Below the pieces are notes generated by a model. It made no database searches. It saw only the letters and a program-made list of their open reading frames with translations, and had not been told where the DNA came from. Both the position numbers and the translations under genes were made by a program. From Candidatus Accumulibacter proximus (GTDB lineage: Bacteria; Pseudomonadota; Gammaproteobacteria; Burkholderiales; Rhodocyclaceae), in contig JADJMH010000001.1 in assembly GCA_016709675.1 (NCBI GenBank), forward strand, positions 186,001 to 250,000: a stretch of 64,000 nt of DNA, in the 5' to 3' direction. Positions within the stretch are counted from its first letter, which is position 1; every line of letters starts with the position of its first letter. Below are positions 53,634 through 62,609 of the stretch, piece after piece.

Positions 53634-54690
53634 TGATCAGCTTTTGGAGCTATTGTTTTTGCGCGCTGCTTTAGATGGCGAAGTAATTGCATGGCAGGTC
53701 GTTGAACGGTATATGTGATGCTGGTTGCTATGGCTATCGAGGCAGTTGCTGCTAGAAGCCATGGAATCCCATGGAGTCCAAGGAGTGTAAAATATCGGCA
53801 ATGTTTCACGAATGATAATGTAGCCGAGGTTTTGATGTATGAGGTACAGGGAATACGGTATTGTGCCTAAGAAAAGTAATGGTTTATTGGCAAGCCAAAA
53901 AAGGTAACACTGCACCATGAAGTAAAATACATTTATCAGTGTTAAGATGATCGTTGATTCCAATGGGGTGTTGTCACTTGTTACTCGTAAAAGTATCAAC
54001 AAGCCCAATGCGGAATCAATTATTTGAAGTTTGCCATTTGAGAATCTGAGATATGCCAGTATGCCTGCGCAGAAATATGGGATCCATTCCCGGATGAGCA
54101 TGTTCTTGATTGCTTTGAAGATAAAGCTCCCATCTCATCCAATTGCTGTGGCCACCGGCAAGGCGGTGGCAGAAAGCAGCATCCACATTAGCAAAATAGA
54201 TCGAAGATTTTTCAGTGCGCCAGCCAGCAATGGAGCTGCCATCCAGAAATAAAAAAACAGTTCTTTTTCCAGAGTCCGGTAAACTTCATCCACCATCGGT
54301 GTTCGCAATATACTTGGCAACATTGTGGCATTGGCGGGCAAGTCTGAGATTTCAACAGAACGTCCAGGCAAACCAAACAAAAGTGCAATAAGAAACGTAA
54401 CACACATCACAGCCCAGGAGGCAGGGTAAAGGCGAGAAAAGCGGGCAATAGCAAAATCCTGTAAGCCCTTGAAACCGCTCCGCACTTTGCTTAGGCTCAT
54501 GAAAATGAGAAAGCCGCTGATCATGAAGAACAGCTCCGCACCGAATCGTCCCAAATAGGGTTCCACGGGACTTCCTTCGGGATACCCGTATATCCGGTCG
54601 TAACGACTTGTAATGGTAAACAACGACCGCAAGCGCTGCCAACCCTCTGAGAGCGTCAAGTTGACGAACACGGTTTATTGGATGAATATT
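53630..54690 (-). pseudogene. Acyltransferase 3 (OafA/YrhL-like), three frameshifts
   Basis: Four pieces in different frames combine into one membrane O-acyltransferase. The first is QLDALRGLAALAVVVYHY near 54600-54660. The second is YLGRFGAELFFMISGFLIFM down to about 54135. The third is WIPYFCAGILAYLRFSNGKL and SLYLIHQNLGYIIIRE. The last is GIPWLLAATASIAIATSITY, ending with a TGA that overlaps the flippase start. RxxAxxxVxxYH-type and FFxxSGF motifs identify the family. Shifts lie near 54585, 54110-54140 and 53775. As written the gene cannot give a full protein. Confidence 0.8.
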
Positions 54691-55690
54691 ATTGTGTTTT
54701 TAGTTGATTGATTGTTTTGATAAACTCTACATACCTGCTTGCCACCGATTGAATGCCAACAGTTTCTCTATTAATTCCTGCCGATATCTGTTCTTTTTTT
54801 GCAACAATATCCTGCATGCCTTTTACAATTAGATCTTGCCGAGGTTTTGGCGGCTTGTATAATTCCACTTCTTTGAATTCAAAATCATTGTCCACCTCAA
54901 GCACTATGCCCCCGTTTGTCAATTCTACCAATTCTCTTGTTCCACCTTGATTTGTACAAAGAACAGGCAATGCAGATGCCAGAGCCTCGACGACAGTGTT
55001 CGGGCAATGATCTAACCAACTAAAAAATAAATATATATCTGCTGTTCGATACCATTGAGGCAGTTCTGATGGATCAATGTGTCCAATTATTCGTGCACCT
55101 AAAGGAAGGTGCTCTATTTCTTTATCAACCTCCCCAAGTATTAGTAGATGAGCAGGCTTTTTTGTCACCTGACAAAAAGCTTCAAATCCTTCTATTACTG
55201 AATCAAGTCTTTTGTGCTTACGCCATTTTGCAGATGTGAGAAAAACCAGTTCTTCTGGTTTGATTCCAAGGGCTGATCGTAAATTAGTTCCAACAGGCTT
55301 AAAAGCATTTAGGTCTACACCGTTTGGTATAATAATTGAAGGCGAATTCGGTAGTGAGTGGAATGATGAAATCAACCTCTTGTCAAATGCCGATTGAAAT
55401 ATCAATCCTGACGATTTATCGATCCCTTTGAATATCGGAAGATTTCTTTTATTTAACTCGTCGTTACCCAATGTTAAATCAAATGCAATTCCGTCGAGTC
55501 TTAATACATATGGCTTGCGCCATGGATTTCGTATTACATTTGCACACACCAATATATCCACTCTTGGATCAAAGAAATGGCTAGTTATAGCTAGGCCATC
55601 TTCACATACCGCATCTTTTAACCTTCGCATAAATATAGTAGGGCCACCACCGCCCCGCGCTAATGGAAATCCAATGCGTAACTTATTCAT
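54689..55690 (-). CDS. Glycosyltransferase, GT4 family
   Basis: A 333-residue GT-B enzyme. The start MNKLRIGFPLARGGGGPTIF carries the glycine loop. EELVFLTSAKWRKHKRLDSV, LLILGEVDKEIEHLPLG, IYLFFSWLDHCPNTVVEALA and PVLCTNQGGTRELVE mark the donor domain. The gene is strongly AT-rich and uses A/T-ending codons unlike the core genes, a sign of transfer. It is the first intact gene of the leftward cluster. Confidence 0.9.
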   Translation of the reverse strand: MNKLRIGFPLARGGGGPTIFMRRLKDAVCEDGLAITSHFFDPRVDILVCANVIRNPWRKPYVLRLDGIAFDLTLGNDELNKRNLPIFKGIDKSSGLIFQSAFDKRLISSFHSLPNSPSIIIPNGVDLNAFKPVGTNLRSALGIKPEELVFLTSAKWRKHKRLDSVIEGFEAFCQVTKKPAHLLILGEVDKEIEHLPLGARIIGHIDPSELPQWYRTADIYLFFSWLDHCPNTVVEALASALPVLCTNQGGTRELVELTNGGIVLEVDNDFEFKEVELYKPPKPRQDLIVKGMQDIVAKKEQISAGINRETVGIQSVASRYVEFIKTINQLKTQ

Positions 55691-55723
55691 ATATTAATCC
55701 AATTTTAAAACCACATAAAATAA

Positions 55724-56089
55724 TTAGCTTTTCTGGTTATAGTTTCTATACCACGCCGCCCAATTCCCGATCCCGACGGCCAGATCGGTCTTGAGCTCGA
55801 AACCGACATCGCGCTTCAGCGCATCGATATTGGCGTAAGTCGTGACCACATCGCCGGGGTGCATCGGCAGGAAGTTCTTTTTCGCTGCCTGGTCGATTGC
55901 GTCTTCAATCGTTTTGATAAAGGTCATCAGTTCATCCGGCTGATTAGTGTCGCGCGTGGCGCGGAAGTTGAGCGGCTTGTGGGTGAGGTAATCCTCGATC
56001 TCGACATCGACGATGGGTGAAACCTTGCGGTTCAGCATCTCGATCTTTTCCGGGACGATGTAGAGCGCCACCACTTCATTGGTAACCAA
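55724..56089 (-). pseudogene. Chimera of sugar-nucleotide dehydrogenase and epimerase fragments
   Basis: A 121-residue frame starting with TTG. Residues 1-47 (NEVVALYIVPEKIEMLNRKV, PIVDVEIEDYLTHKPLNFRA) match the early part of a WbpO-type UDP-sugar dehydrogenase. From TNQPDELMTF on, it is the last 70 residues of a UDP-glucuronate 4-epimerase (KKNFLPMHPGDVVTTYANID, GIGNWAAWYRNYN). The junction is in frame by chance or selection. Neither half can be active. Its 5' side abuts IS66 sequence. Confidence 0.8.
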
Positions 56090-56411
56090 TCACCCCCCTA
56101 CCGAGACGGCGGGCAAAGGCGGCATCGGTAGTCCTTGGCGGCCGGCCTGAAGGGCAGCGGTGAGGTAATCCCAAGCGGACGCCTTCCTTGCGCGACAAGT
56201 ATCGATGATGCTGGCGAGCAGCGCAAACGCTCGAGTCCCTTGCTCGCTGCGGGTACCGAAGCTCAGGCGACGAGCAATGACCCAGTGGCGCAACAGACGT
56301 TCGGCCGCATTGTTGGTGAGCGGGAGGCTGGGGTCGAGCAGCGGCCGGATGATCGCTTCCCAATCGTTGAGCATCTCCCGGCAAAACTCGCCGAGTTTGA
56401 CGAAGGGACTG
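56090..56411 (-). mobile_element. IS66 family transposase, C-terminal fragment
   Basis: Minus-strand translation gives GEFCREMLNDWEAIIRPLLD, then LTNNAAERLLRHWVIARRLS, FGTRSEQGTRAFALLASIID and ASAWDYLTAALQAGRQG. These are the catalytic-Glu (NxAER) region and the tail of the IS66 TnpC protein. The upstream part is missing. An IS66 N-terminal fragment on the same strand lies at 60910-61180. Confidence 0.85.
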
Positions 56412-56566
56412 TGTTACCGTGAAAGAACACCCTCCGGAAGGTGAGCGAATCTCAGGCACCTGATGCCATCAAGAGCAGCTCGAAGGTTGAGAGGCTCAGG
56501 CGGGGCGGCTGGGATAAAGCTGTGCTTCTTGAGCATTTTCAACCAGCGAGGAGCATTAGGATAACA

Positions 56567-56578
56567 GGGACAGTATAT
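56567..56578 (+). repeat. Separator motif GGGACAGTATAT, right flank copy 1
   Basis: It is followed by GAAATACCTTCCAGCGCAGG, shared with copy 59859 and, in part, copy 62187. It marks one end of the module with the broken Rpn/DUF4351-like gene. Confidence 0.7.
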
Positions 56579-57002
56579 GAAATACCTTCCAGCGCAGGGC
56601 CCACTCAATAACCTCAGCTGACCTCGGTCATGGCGCGAGGCGGCGCTGTCAGCAATTGGGGCGGCGCCAGGAAGCCCTCATTCCCGCGCAAGCGCTAACG
56701 CACTTCGTATAACCCGTTTCCATACGGCCATGCCTGAAAGAACAAGCCGATAGACCAGGCAACTACTCGCTTGTGCGGGAATGACGAGCAGTGTCACCCT
56801 CGCCAGCCAAGAATTTACACACTCTCGGTCCTCTCCGGCAAAGTACGCGGGCGCGCCCCGGTTATACGGCGGCGAACTTGACGAACTGGACGACGAACTG
56901 GACGACGAACTGTCGACCGCTGTATGGCGCGCCAGTGGCAATGACGAAGTCGTGTGGGTGGTCCTGCGACATCGCAACCGGTTGGGGTGTGCTGCCCCCT
57001 TG

Positions 57003-57510
57003 CTACTGTGGGCGCTGATCGAAGACTTCGTCCAGGGACTCGGCATCGAGCACCTTGATCGCCCATTCTTCCAGCTGATCGACATCGGCGGTGGTCAGCC
57101 GAACCTGGACCGCATCGGGGAGCGCGCCAAAGCGACGCGCGAGCAGGCGCTTCAGGTGGGCAGCCTCGCCTTCCTGAAGCGCCTTTCTCGACTCCGAAGC
57201 GTTCTGCAGAGGTGACGTAAGGCATGATGACCTTCCTTTCCAGTGTGTAGACTTCCTGCAGCAGCCGTTGCTCAAGGTCTGTCGGCAGCCGCAACAGCCA
57301 GTCGATGACTCCGAACAGGCCGATGATGCGCTGCTTGTCCCAATTGCGTTCGTAGAGCAGCTTGGCCAGCCGCCGCTTTGCCGCATAGCGCTGTTCGGGG
57401 TCACCCTTTGTGCGCCGGGTAAGAAGGTGGGATGCGGTGACCAGAGCGAAGGGGTTGGGGTCTTCGAGCAGGGATTCGGTCTGGTTGGCGTAGTCGAGGA
57501 GCTTGACCAC
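57003..57510 (-). pseudogene. Rpn/DUF4351-like gene fragment (copy of 62610-63602)
   Basis: It keeps the part from VVKLLDYANQTESLLEDPNP to RKVIMPYVTSAERFGVEKG, then shifts frame by one base in the former repeat region near 57175-57195 and continues as LLARRFGALPDAVQVRLTTA to EVFDQRPQ. The first 155 residues are missing. The EGRQ repeats present in the complete copy are absent here. The 400 bases downstream also match the region downstream of the intact copy (62187-62609). Confidence 0.85.
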
Positions 57511-57532
57511 GGGAAAGCGGACGAGAATAAAA

Positions 57533-57544
57533 GGGACAGTATAT
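57533..57544 (+). repeat. Separator motif GGGACAGTATAT, right flank copy 2
   Basis: It lies within GAATAAAAGGGACAGTATAT, directly where the truncated Rpn-like homology stops. It is shared by the modules on both sides. Confidence 0.7.
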
Positions 57545-57676
57545 GAAATACCCTCGCTGGATTCGTCTCAAGGGTGCGAGTGATTCTGCCCTGTTGAAAG
57601 CGGTTGGAAAATCGATACAGCAGCAGCGGACAGCGGCCTGCATGCAGTGCGCCAACAAAAGGGGGCACCGGGTCAT

Positions 57677-58164
57677 TCAGTTCGATCCGGGGTCCTCGCC
57701 CAAGTGCAGGGCAACCCGACTGATCCGCCCTGCATTGTAGTGGATGCCTTGTTGTCGCATCGCTTGCGCGGTTTCATGGAATGACGGGATCAGGCCAGCC
57801 GACTTGGCTTTGGCAAGCACACCGAGCGTGCCTGTCACGTTAAGCCCAAGATACTCGGCGATGCGGCGGCCCAGGCGCTCGTCGATGATCACTCTGTGCG
57901 CGGCGTACGTCCTCGCCAGGATGATGGTTTGCTTTTCTCCGCGATCCAGTTCGAGGAGGACGGGTAATCCCGATGTCGCTTCATCTACTACGGGGATGAC
58001 CCAATCCAGTGATCTCAAAGCGGGAACAACTATTCGTCCGCCGTCAGCGCATTCGCCGATGACCGATTCTGCAACGTGCACCGTGCCGAACAACTGCGGC
58101 AAGAGATGCAACTGGCCGATGCTGGCGAGTGCAATAAACGCGTGGTATTGAAAAAAACGATCAC
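57677..58164 (-). CDS. DUF3368 (PIN-like) toxin, possible N-terminal frameshift
   Basis: From FIALASIGQLHLLPQLFGTV to the stop, the protein is a normal DUF3368 PIN-like domain: VAESVIGECADGG, LDRGEKQTIILARTY, IIDERLGRRIAEYLGLNVTG. The expected start is the GTG at 58164 overlapping the antitoxin stop (GTGA), giving VIVFFNTT. That frame is one base off from the rest near 58140, so a base seems lost; the frame as read opens inside the antitoxin gene. The partner is the UPF0175 gene. Confidence 0.75.
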
Positions 58165-58418
58165 AGCAAGGAAATCTCTCTGAGAAAGTCGTCATCGTTG
58201 TCTTCCAACAGGTTTGCGCCACCTGTCTGCATCGCTTTCAAGAGGAAATGGGCGCGCGGAATGCCAAGCCAGTTTGCTGCCATGCCAGACGACAAGCGAC
58301 CCTCGCGAAACAAGGCCATCGCAGCCTCCCCCTTGACCAATTCGGCAAATTGGTCTGCGTCCAGGTGCAAACCCAACAAGATTTCCCGTGGGCACTCTAT
58401 TTCAATGGTGCTTTGCAT
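58161..58418 (-). CDS. UPF0175 family antitoxin-like protein
   Basis: An 85-residue protein. IECPREILLGLHLDADQFAE, EAAMALFREGRLSSGMAANW and LGIPRAHFLLKAM are typical of UPF0175, a helix-turn-helix protein paired with DUF3368. The acidic tail (LEDNDDDFLREISLL) suits toxin binding. It is upstream of the DUF3368 gene with an overlapping junction. Confidence 0.88.
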   Translation of the reverse strand: MQSTIEIECPREILLGLHLDADQFAELVKGEAAMALFREGRLSSGMAANWLGIPRAHFLLKAMQTGGANLLEDNDDDFLREISLL

Positions 58419-59220
58419 GGCAATCCGCCTTCGCTAATAGGGCTAATAAGGGGACAGTATATGTATTTCCCGCAGACTACCAACGACCTGAAAACCTGCA
58501 CTGGCCCCGGCGGCTCTCCTTCATGCGCCGACATGCTCGGCACGATCGGGAGCTTCTGGCTGGCGCCTGGCGGCTGGGTCGCCCGTTGCGCCGAGCAGTC
58601 CCCTCAGTGGAGCCAACGGCGGGCCTCGTGTGCCGCTGCAGACAGGGTCGCCCATGGGCTTTCTGGGCGATGGTTGCCGACCAGGAAAACACGCCTGAGG
58701 CTGGCGTGTTGCGGACTTGGCAGACGATTGGACAATTGCCCTGCGGTGCGGGCTCGCTACACCGCCGCGGGGGGCTGCGGAAGCCTTTGGCTGCCTGGTG
58801 AAGTGACGGTGCCGGGTGGCGGCTGGTCGCTATGCGTGTCTTCAGGCATCCGGTCGCCAGGCATCATTGAGGACTTCTTTTTCATCGGTCAGGGACAGGC
58901 GTCGGGAAGGCCACTCATTTGGTTCATTCGCCTGATGCGTCGCCAGAGGCCTGATTCGCCCGAGGCCTTATTCGCCCGATGAATCGGGCTCCTACGGGGG
59001 TGGATGGGTGGTCCATGGGCTCTCTGCTTGCGCTGCGCGAGGAGGGGCTTTTTGCGGCCCTGACGCGAATCGCGTTGCTCTGGCCGGCTACATGGTCGCA
59101 GATGGCTGGCAAGAAGGGGACAGCTGGGCCGCGTTCGGGTCTTTCTGCAACGTCGATACGAGCGTGGCAGGCGGGTGATTCTGCTTGGTCAGCCCCGCAA
59201 CCTGGGCGCGATCAGCGGCC
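58419..59220. other. Gene-poor stretch with separator motif
   Basis: Separator motif copy 3 (GGGGACAGTATAT) is at 58450-58462. The inverted hairpin CCCGATGAATCGGG, the reverse complement of the left-flank repeat core, is at 58976-58989. No reading frame has convincing protein composition. Confidence 0.5.
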
Positions 59221-59613
59221 TCAACGGAGCAGATGCCCGGCGAGTTCGGCATACAGGGGAAACTTGTCATCCATGGAAATGAGTGTGGCGTCGTGCGTCA
59301 GTGCCGTGGCGATAATCAGTCGGTCTTGGGGATCGCGATGGTGTTCGGGTAGCTGAACGGCAATGCGGGCAATGCGTGCGGTGATCGGCAACAGCGTGAT
59401 GCCCGAACCATCGAGGGCTTTTTCGAACCATGCCTCTTCCGCACATGGCAGGTCGATTCGGCCATGATGCGCCAACCAGGCGACTTCAAAGCAGGAAATG
59501 GCAGAAACACCAACCGACTCAGCGCTTTCAATACGCGCGGTCCAGGCCGATTGGAGACGCATCTGATCCGCGTTGATCCACCAGAGCCAGATGTGTGTGT
59601 CGAGAACGATCAT
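59221..59613 (-). CDS. VapC-type PIN domain toxin
   Basis: A 130-residue PIN nuclease. MIVLDTHIWLWWINADQMRL has the first Asp, SAISCFEVAWLAHHGRIDLP the Glu, and HRDPQDRLIIATALTHDATL with ISMDDKF the later acids. This is the DTHxWLWW subgroup. The ATG overlaps the antitoxin stop by four bases. Confidence 0.92.
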   Translation of the reverse strand: MIVLDTHIWLWWINADQMRLQSAWTARIESAESVGVSAISCFEVAWLAHHGRIDLPCAEEAWFEKALDGSGITLLPITARIARIAVQLPEHHRDPQDRLIIATALTHDATLISMDDKFPLYAELAGHLLR

Positions 59614-59828
59614 CGAGGCAAGTCCCAATCGCTTTCGGGAACGCTGCCGAGAATGTCGCCATTGATTTGAACTCGGCCGGCAATGTGCGGGTGTGGGCGC
59701 CGACGAACCGCAACGGGTTCATCGGCAGTGAGGACAATGATTTCGACGCGGCGATTATTGAAGGCATCGGGCAGTTCAATCAGCACATGCCGATCCTTGA
59801 CCTGCTCAAATAGTCGTTCTACTTGCAT
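59610..59828 (-). CDS. Antitoxin partner of the PIN toxin (DUF2281/AbrB-like)
   Basis: A 72-residue protein. DRHVLIELPDAFNNRRVEII forms the N-terminal beta-rich DNA-binding-like part, and GDILGSVPESDWDLPR is a toxin-binding tail with a tryptophan. The fold class is uncertain. It is upstream of and overlapping the toxin gene, as expected for a VapB-type antitoxin. Confidence 0.75.
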   Translation of the reverse strand: MQVERLFEQVKDRHVLIELPDAFNNRRVEIIVLTADEPVAVRRRPHPHIAGRVQINGDILGSVPESDWDLPR

Positions 59829-59858
59829 GTGATGCTCTCCACACGTAAGGGAATAAAA

Positions 59859-59870
59859 GAAACAGTATAT
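59859..59870 (+). repeat. Separator motif variant GAAACAGTATAT, right flank copy 4
   Basis: It sits between the VapBC pair and the gmd fragment and is followed by the shared AGCGCAGGGCCC block. Confidence 0.6.
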
Positions 59871-59880
59871 AAAATAGCTT

Positions 59881-60115
59881 CTAGCGCAGGGCCCCCAGGG
59901 CGTCGGAGTTGGCGGTGTATTCGGGTTCCTCGAGGCTCACCGCCACGTGGCTTTGGGCGGCCAGGTTGTAGATCTCGTTGGGCCACATCTGCTGGATGAT
60001 GCGGATGAGGCTGGAGGAGTCCGTGAGGTCGCCGTGGTGCAGGATGAACTTGCGCCCGGTCTCGTGGGGGTCCTGGTAGAGGTGGTCGATGCGATCGGTG
60101 TTGGTTTCTGGTGAC
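59881..60115 (-). pseudogene. GDP-mannose 4,6-dehydratase fragment
   Basis: About 75 residues (TDRIDHLYQDPHETGRKFIL, HHGDLTDSSSLIRIIQQM, PNEIYNLAAQSHVAVSLEEP, YTANSDALGALR) match residues about 45-120 of Gmd, including the NLAAQSHV NAD-site loop. Neither end of the gene is present. Separator motifs lie immediately on both sides (59859 and 60123). Confidence 0.88.
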
Positions 60116-60122
60116 AATAAAA

Positions 60123-60134
60123 GGGGACAGTATA
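60123..60134 (+). repeat. Separator motif GGGGACAGTATA, right flank copy 5
   Basis: It directly borders the 5' end of the gmd fragment. Confidence 0.7.
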
Positions 60135-60595
60135 GAAAACTCTCAAGAGAACAGAGCTGGACAAGTCTCAATGTTCATCATCCTCAGCGCTGCCGCCGCA
60201 AGCGGTCTTCCCGGTGGATGATCCAGCCGCTGCGGCGCAAATCAAGTCCAGGCGCCTGGCAATGCGCGCTGTTTGCCGGGTCACCAACCCGCTTGGCCTG
60301 GATGAAGGGGCGATGACCTCGCCGGCCTTGGCCTCGGCCTGGTTGACGGTGACGGCGGCGACGATGCTAACTTCGTCAAAGGCGATTTCCAGGAATGGAC
60401 GGACCGGCCACGGCTGCGCGCTGCCGCCCCGTTGAAGTGATAGGCGTTCCGTTGGCAACAAGCTCCACTGCCTGGGATTCGGGGATGTCTTTTTGTGCCA
60501 GTCACCTCAGCGGCTGTGAAAAACTGGTGCGGCGCCAGGCAGCCGTCTTGCCGGCAACAACCGGAACCGACCCACTTGTCCGGTTGGTCAAGTGG
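60135..60595. other. Unassigned stretch
   Basis: A minus-strand frame across 60168-60461 contains AFDEVSIVAAVTVNQAEAKA, which looks protein-like, but I cannot assign it. It may be another gene scrap. No RNA gene or complete repeat was seen. Confidence 0.35.
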
Positions 60596-60877
60596 TCAGT
60601 AATCCTTGAAGACCTCTTCCAGCGTGGTGGCGTCAAGGATGTTTTCGGCCCACTGTTCCAGTTGTTCGACGGTGGCGGCCTGCAGCCGAGCCAGTGTCTC
60701 CGCGCTGTGCGGGCCGAAGCGGCGGGTGAGTTGGCGTTCGAGGAGGGCAGACTCCCATTGCTGCATGCCTTGCTGAATGCCTTTCTCAATGCCGATACGT
60801 TCTACCGAGGCGATGTAGGGCATGGTTGGGTTCCTCTCGCAGATCCAGAAACACGGCTGTTTCAAGTGCATGGCCAA
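60596..60877 (-). pseudogene. C-terminal fragment of an Rpn/DUF4351-like gene
   Basis: It encodes MPYIASVERIGIEKGIQQGM, then LLERQLTRRFGPHSAETLAR and ENILDATTLEEVFKDY. The order (MPYxxSxERxGxEKG, short Gly-x-x repeat, LxRRFG, DAxxLxEVF) parallels the end of the 62610-63602 protein. The nuclease domain is missing, and the sequence is clearly more distant than copy 57003. Confidence 0.75.
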
Positions 60878-60909
60878 GGTGGCTTTGCGTGATCGGTCAA
60901 AGATCGGGA

Positions 60910-61180
60910 TCAGCCCGGTGTCGACCGGTGCCGTTGGCGGATCACGCTCCGAGGCCCCACGGGTTGGCGATAAACCGAATTGCTGTCGGGCGGACGCGAA
61001 CTATTGCGGGAGTGCTGGTTCAATCGGTCCGGCGCGTCCTTGAGATCGGCCACCAGGCGCTCCGCCAACCGCCGCAACGCCTCTTCACCAAGCCGCGACA
61101 GAGCATCGCGGTCGAGTTGGCGAAGATCGTGGTCGGTCAGATGTATGGCAACACGGGCTGGGCCGGGGTCAACGACGCTT
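60910..61180 (-). mobile_element. IS66 family transposase, N-terminal fragment
   Basis: Translation contains LTDHDLRQLDRDALSRLGEE and ERLVADLKDAPDRLNQHSRN, then SSRPPDSN, the N-terminal coiled coil and SRNSSRPPSS-type signature of IS66 TnpC. The frame then loses similarity. No complete IS66 is present in the window. Confidence 0.8.
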
Positions 61181-61484
61181 AGTCCAATACACCTCACGCT
61201 CAGACCCAACGCAACCGCAACTGGTCTCTCGGATTACATCGGTAACATGTTGAGGAAAAAGGCTTGCGCAGTTTGTCTGATCGCCGCCGGACAGCAGACG
61301 CCCGGCACAAAGCGGTCACGAACGGCGGCGTCCGTCCGCAGGCACCGCTGAGGGGGCTGGTGGCCAATCTGCGGGGGTGGAGGGGTGAACGGAGCACATC
61401 GCAGTAGTTGGCCAGCAATTGCTTGGTATCCTTCGGCGGGCAATAGCCGCATCAGCCGAACGAGGGATTATTTAACTTGAGGGT
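61181..61484. other. Gene-free stretch
   Basis: No recognisable gene is seen. Composition is GC-rich on the left and becomes AT-rich near 61460. Confidence 0.35.
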
Positions 61485-61688
61485 TCATTCCTTACTTGCC
61501 GAACGAAGTTTTCTTGCCTTATCGGCGAGGGAGGCAACTGTTTCTTCTAGCCATTGATTTCTGCGCCATTCGGTGTAATCAAGCCGTTCCCGGTTGATCA
61601 GTGCGATAAATCGCTCGGCTTCGACGGGGCCAAGGGTTTTGATGAGCGTCGCTACACCTTCATGGCGAATTTCTGTATCAGTTCTCAT
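61485..61688 (-). CDS. Small protein following a PIN toxin gene, possible antitoxin
   Basis: A 67-residue protein. EGVATLIKTLGPVEAERFIA, LINRERLDYTEWRRNQWLEE and ASLADKARKL are mostly helical and charged. It overlaps the preceding PIN gene by 11 bases. The protein at 63777-63980 shares the LIxxLGxxEAxRFxxL core and so belongs to the same small family. Order is reversed relative to most VapBC pairs. Antitoxin function is inferred. Confidence 0.7.
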   Translation of the reverse strand: MRTDTEIRHEGVATLIKTLGPVEAERFIALINRERLDYTEWRRNQWLEETVASLADKARKLRSASKE

Positions 61689-62148
61689 GGCTTGTGTCCT
61701 GTTGCGTTTTTATGAAATCTACGGGGTCAATGACACAAATGCGTGGTTCGACAACCATTTTTTTCAGTAGTTGCTTGTCTGTCGTGAGTAGGAAGGTTGC
61801 ACCAGCGGTGATTGCGCTTGCGACATGGAGCGCATCCATGGGTTTGGCACCAATACTGGCGAATTCTTCTGCCAGAGATTCAATTTGTGGTGTCACTTCC
61901 ATGTCGATTACCGCGAGTGGTTTCCATCCATTGATGACCTTGCTCCTTTCGATATCAGCATTTGCGGTGTTTTCCAAATCCAGCACTGCTGACCAGACAA
62001 GGGCGATTTTCCCTTCTCTTACGGATTGCTGGATGTCGAGCTTGGCTTCAGTCTGCAACCGGACAAGCAATTGACTCTGATCGTCGAATGGGCGGTTGAA
62101 GCAGCAGATATCGAGATAAATCAGTGTGACTGCTAGTTTAGTGTCCAT
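61678..62148 (-). CDS. PIN domain protein, putative toxin
   Basis: A 156-residue protein. TLIYLDICCFNRPFDDQSQL has the first Asp, WSAVLDLENTANAD the second acid, and GAKPMDALHVASAITAGATF and LLTTDKQLLKKM the later ones. The LDICCFNRPFDDQ form is a recognisable PIN subgroup. It is upstream of the small 67-residue partner. Confidence 0.88.
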   Translation of the reverse strand: MDTKLAVTLIYLDICCFNRPFDDQSQLLVRLQTEAKLDIQQSVREGKIALVWSAVLDLENTANADIERSKVINGWKPLAVIDMEVTPQIESLAEEFASIGAKPMDALHVASAITAGATFLLTTDKQLLKKMVVEPRICVIDPVDFIKTQQDTSHEN

Positions 62149-62186
62149 GCTAGAGATTCTGCGGGAATATCAGGTTCGGAATAAAA

Positions 62187-62198
62187 GGGACAGTATAT
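62187..62198 (+). repeat. Separator motif GGGACAGTATAT, right flank copy 6
   Basis: It lies in GGAATAAAAGGGACAGTATA, followed by the AAATACCTTCCAG block, and begins the region shared with 56567-57530. Confidence 0.7.
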
Positions 62199-62609
62199 TA
62201 AATACCTTCCAGAGACGCGCCCACTCAATAACCTCAGCTGACCTGGTCATGGTGCGAATCCGCGCTGTCAACAATTGGGGCAGAGCCACGAAGCCCTCAC
62301 TCCCGCGCAAGCGCCAACACACTTCGTATGACCCGTTTCCATACCGCCATGCCTGAAAGAACAAGCCGACAGACGAGGCAACTTCTCGCCTGTGCGGGGA
62401 TGACGACCAGTGTCACGCTCGCCAGCCAGGAATTCACACGCTCTCGGTCCTTACCGGCAAAATACACGGGCGCGCCCCGGTTATACGGCGGCGAACTTGA
62501 CGACCTGGACGACGAACTGCCGACCACTGTATGGCGCGCCGGCGACAATGACGAAGTCGTGAAGGTGGTCCTGCGACATCGCAACCGGTTGGGGTGTGCT
62601 GCCCCCTTG

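Noticed and set aside
58477..58982. Overlapping short frames on both strands as genes
   Set aside because: Their translations are low-complexity or Arg/Ser-rich shadows with no start signals or family resemblance.
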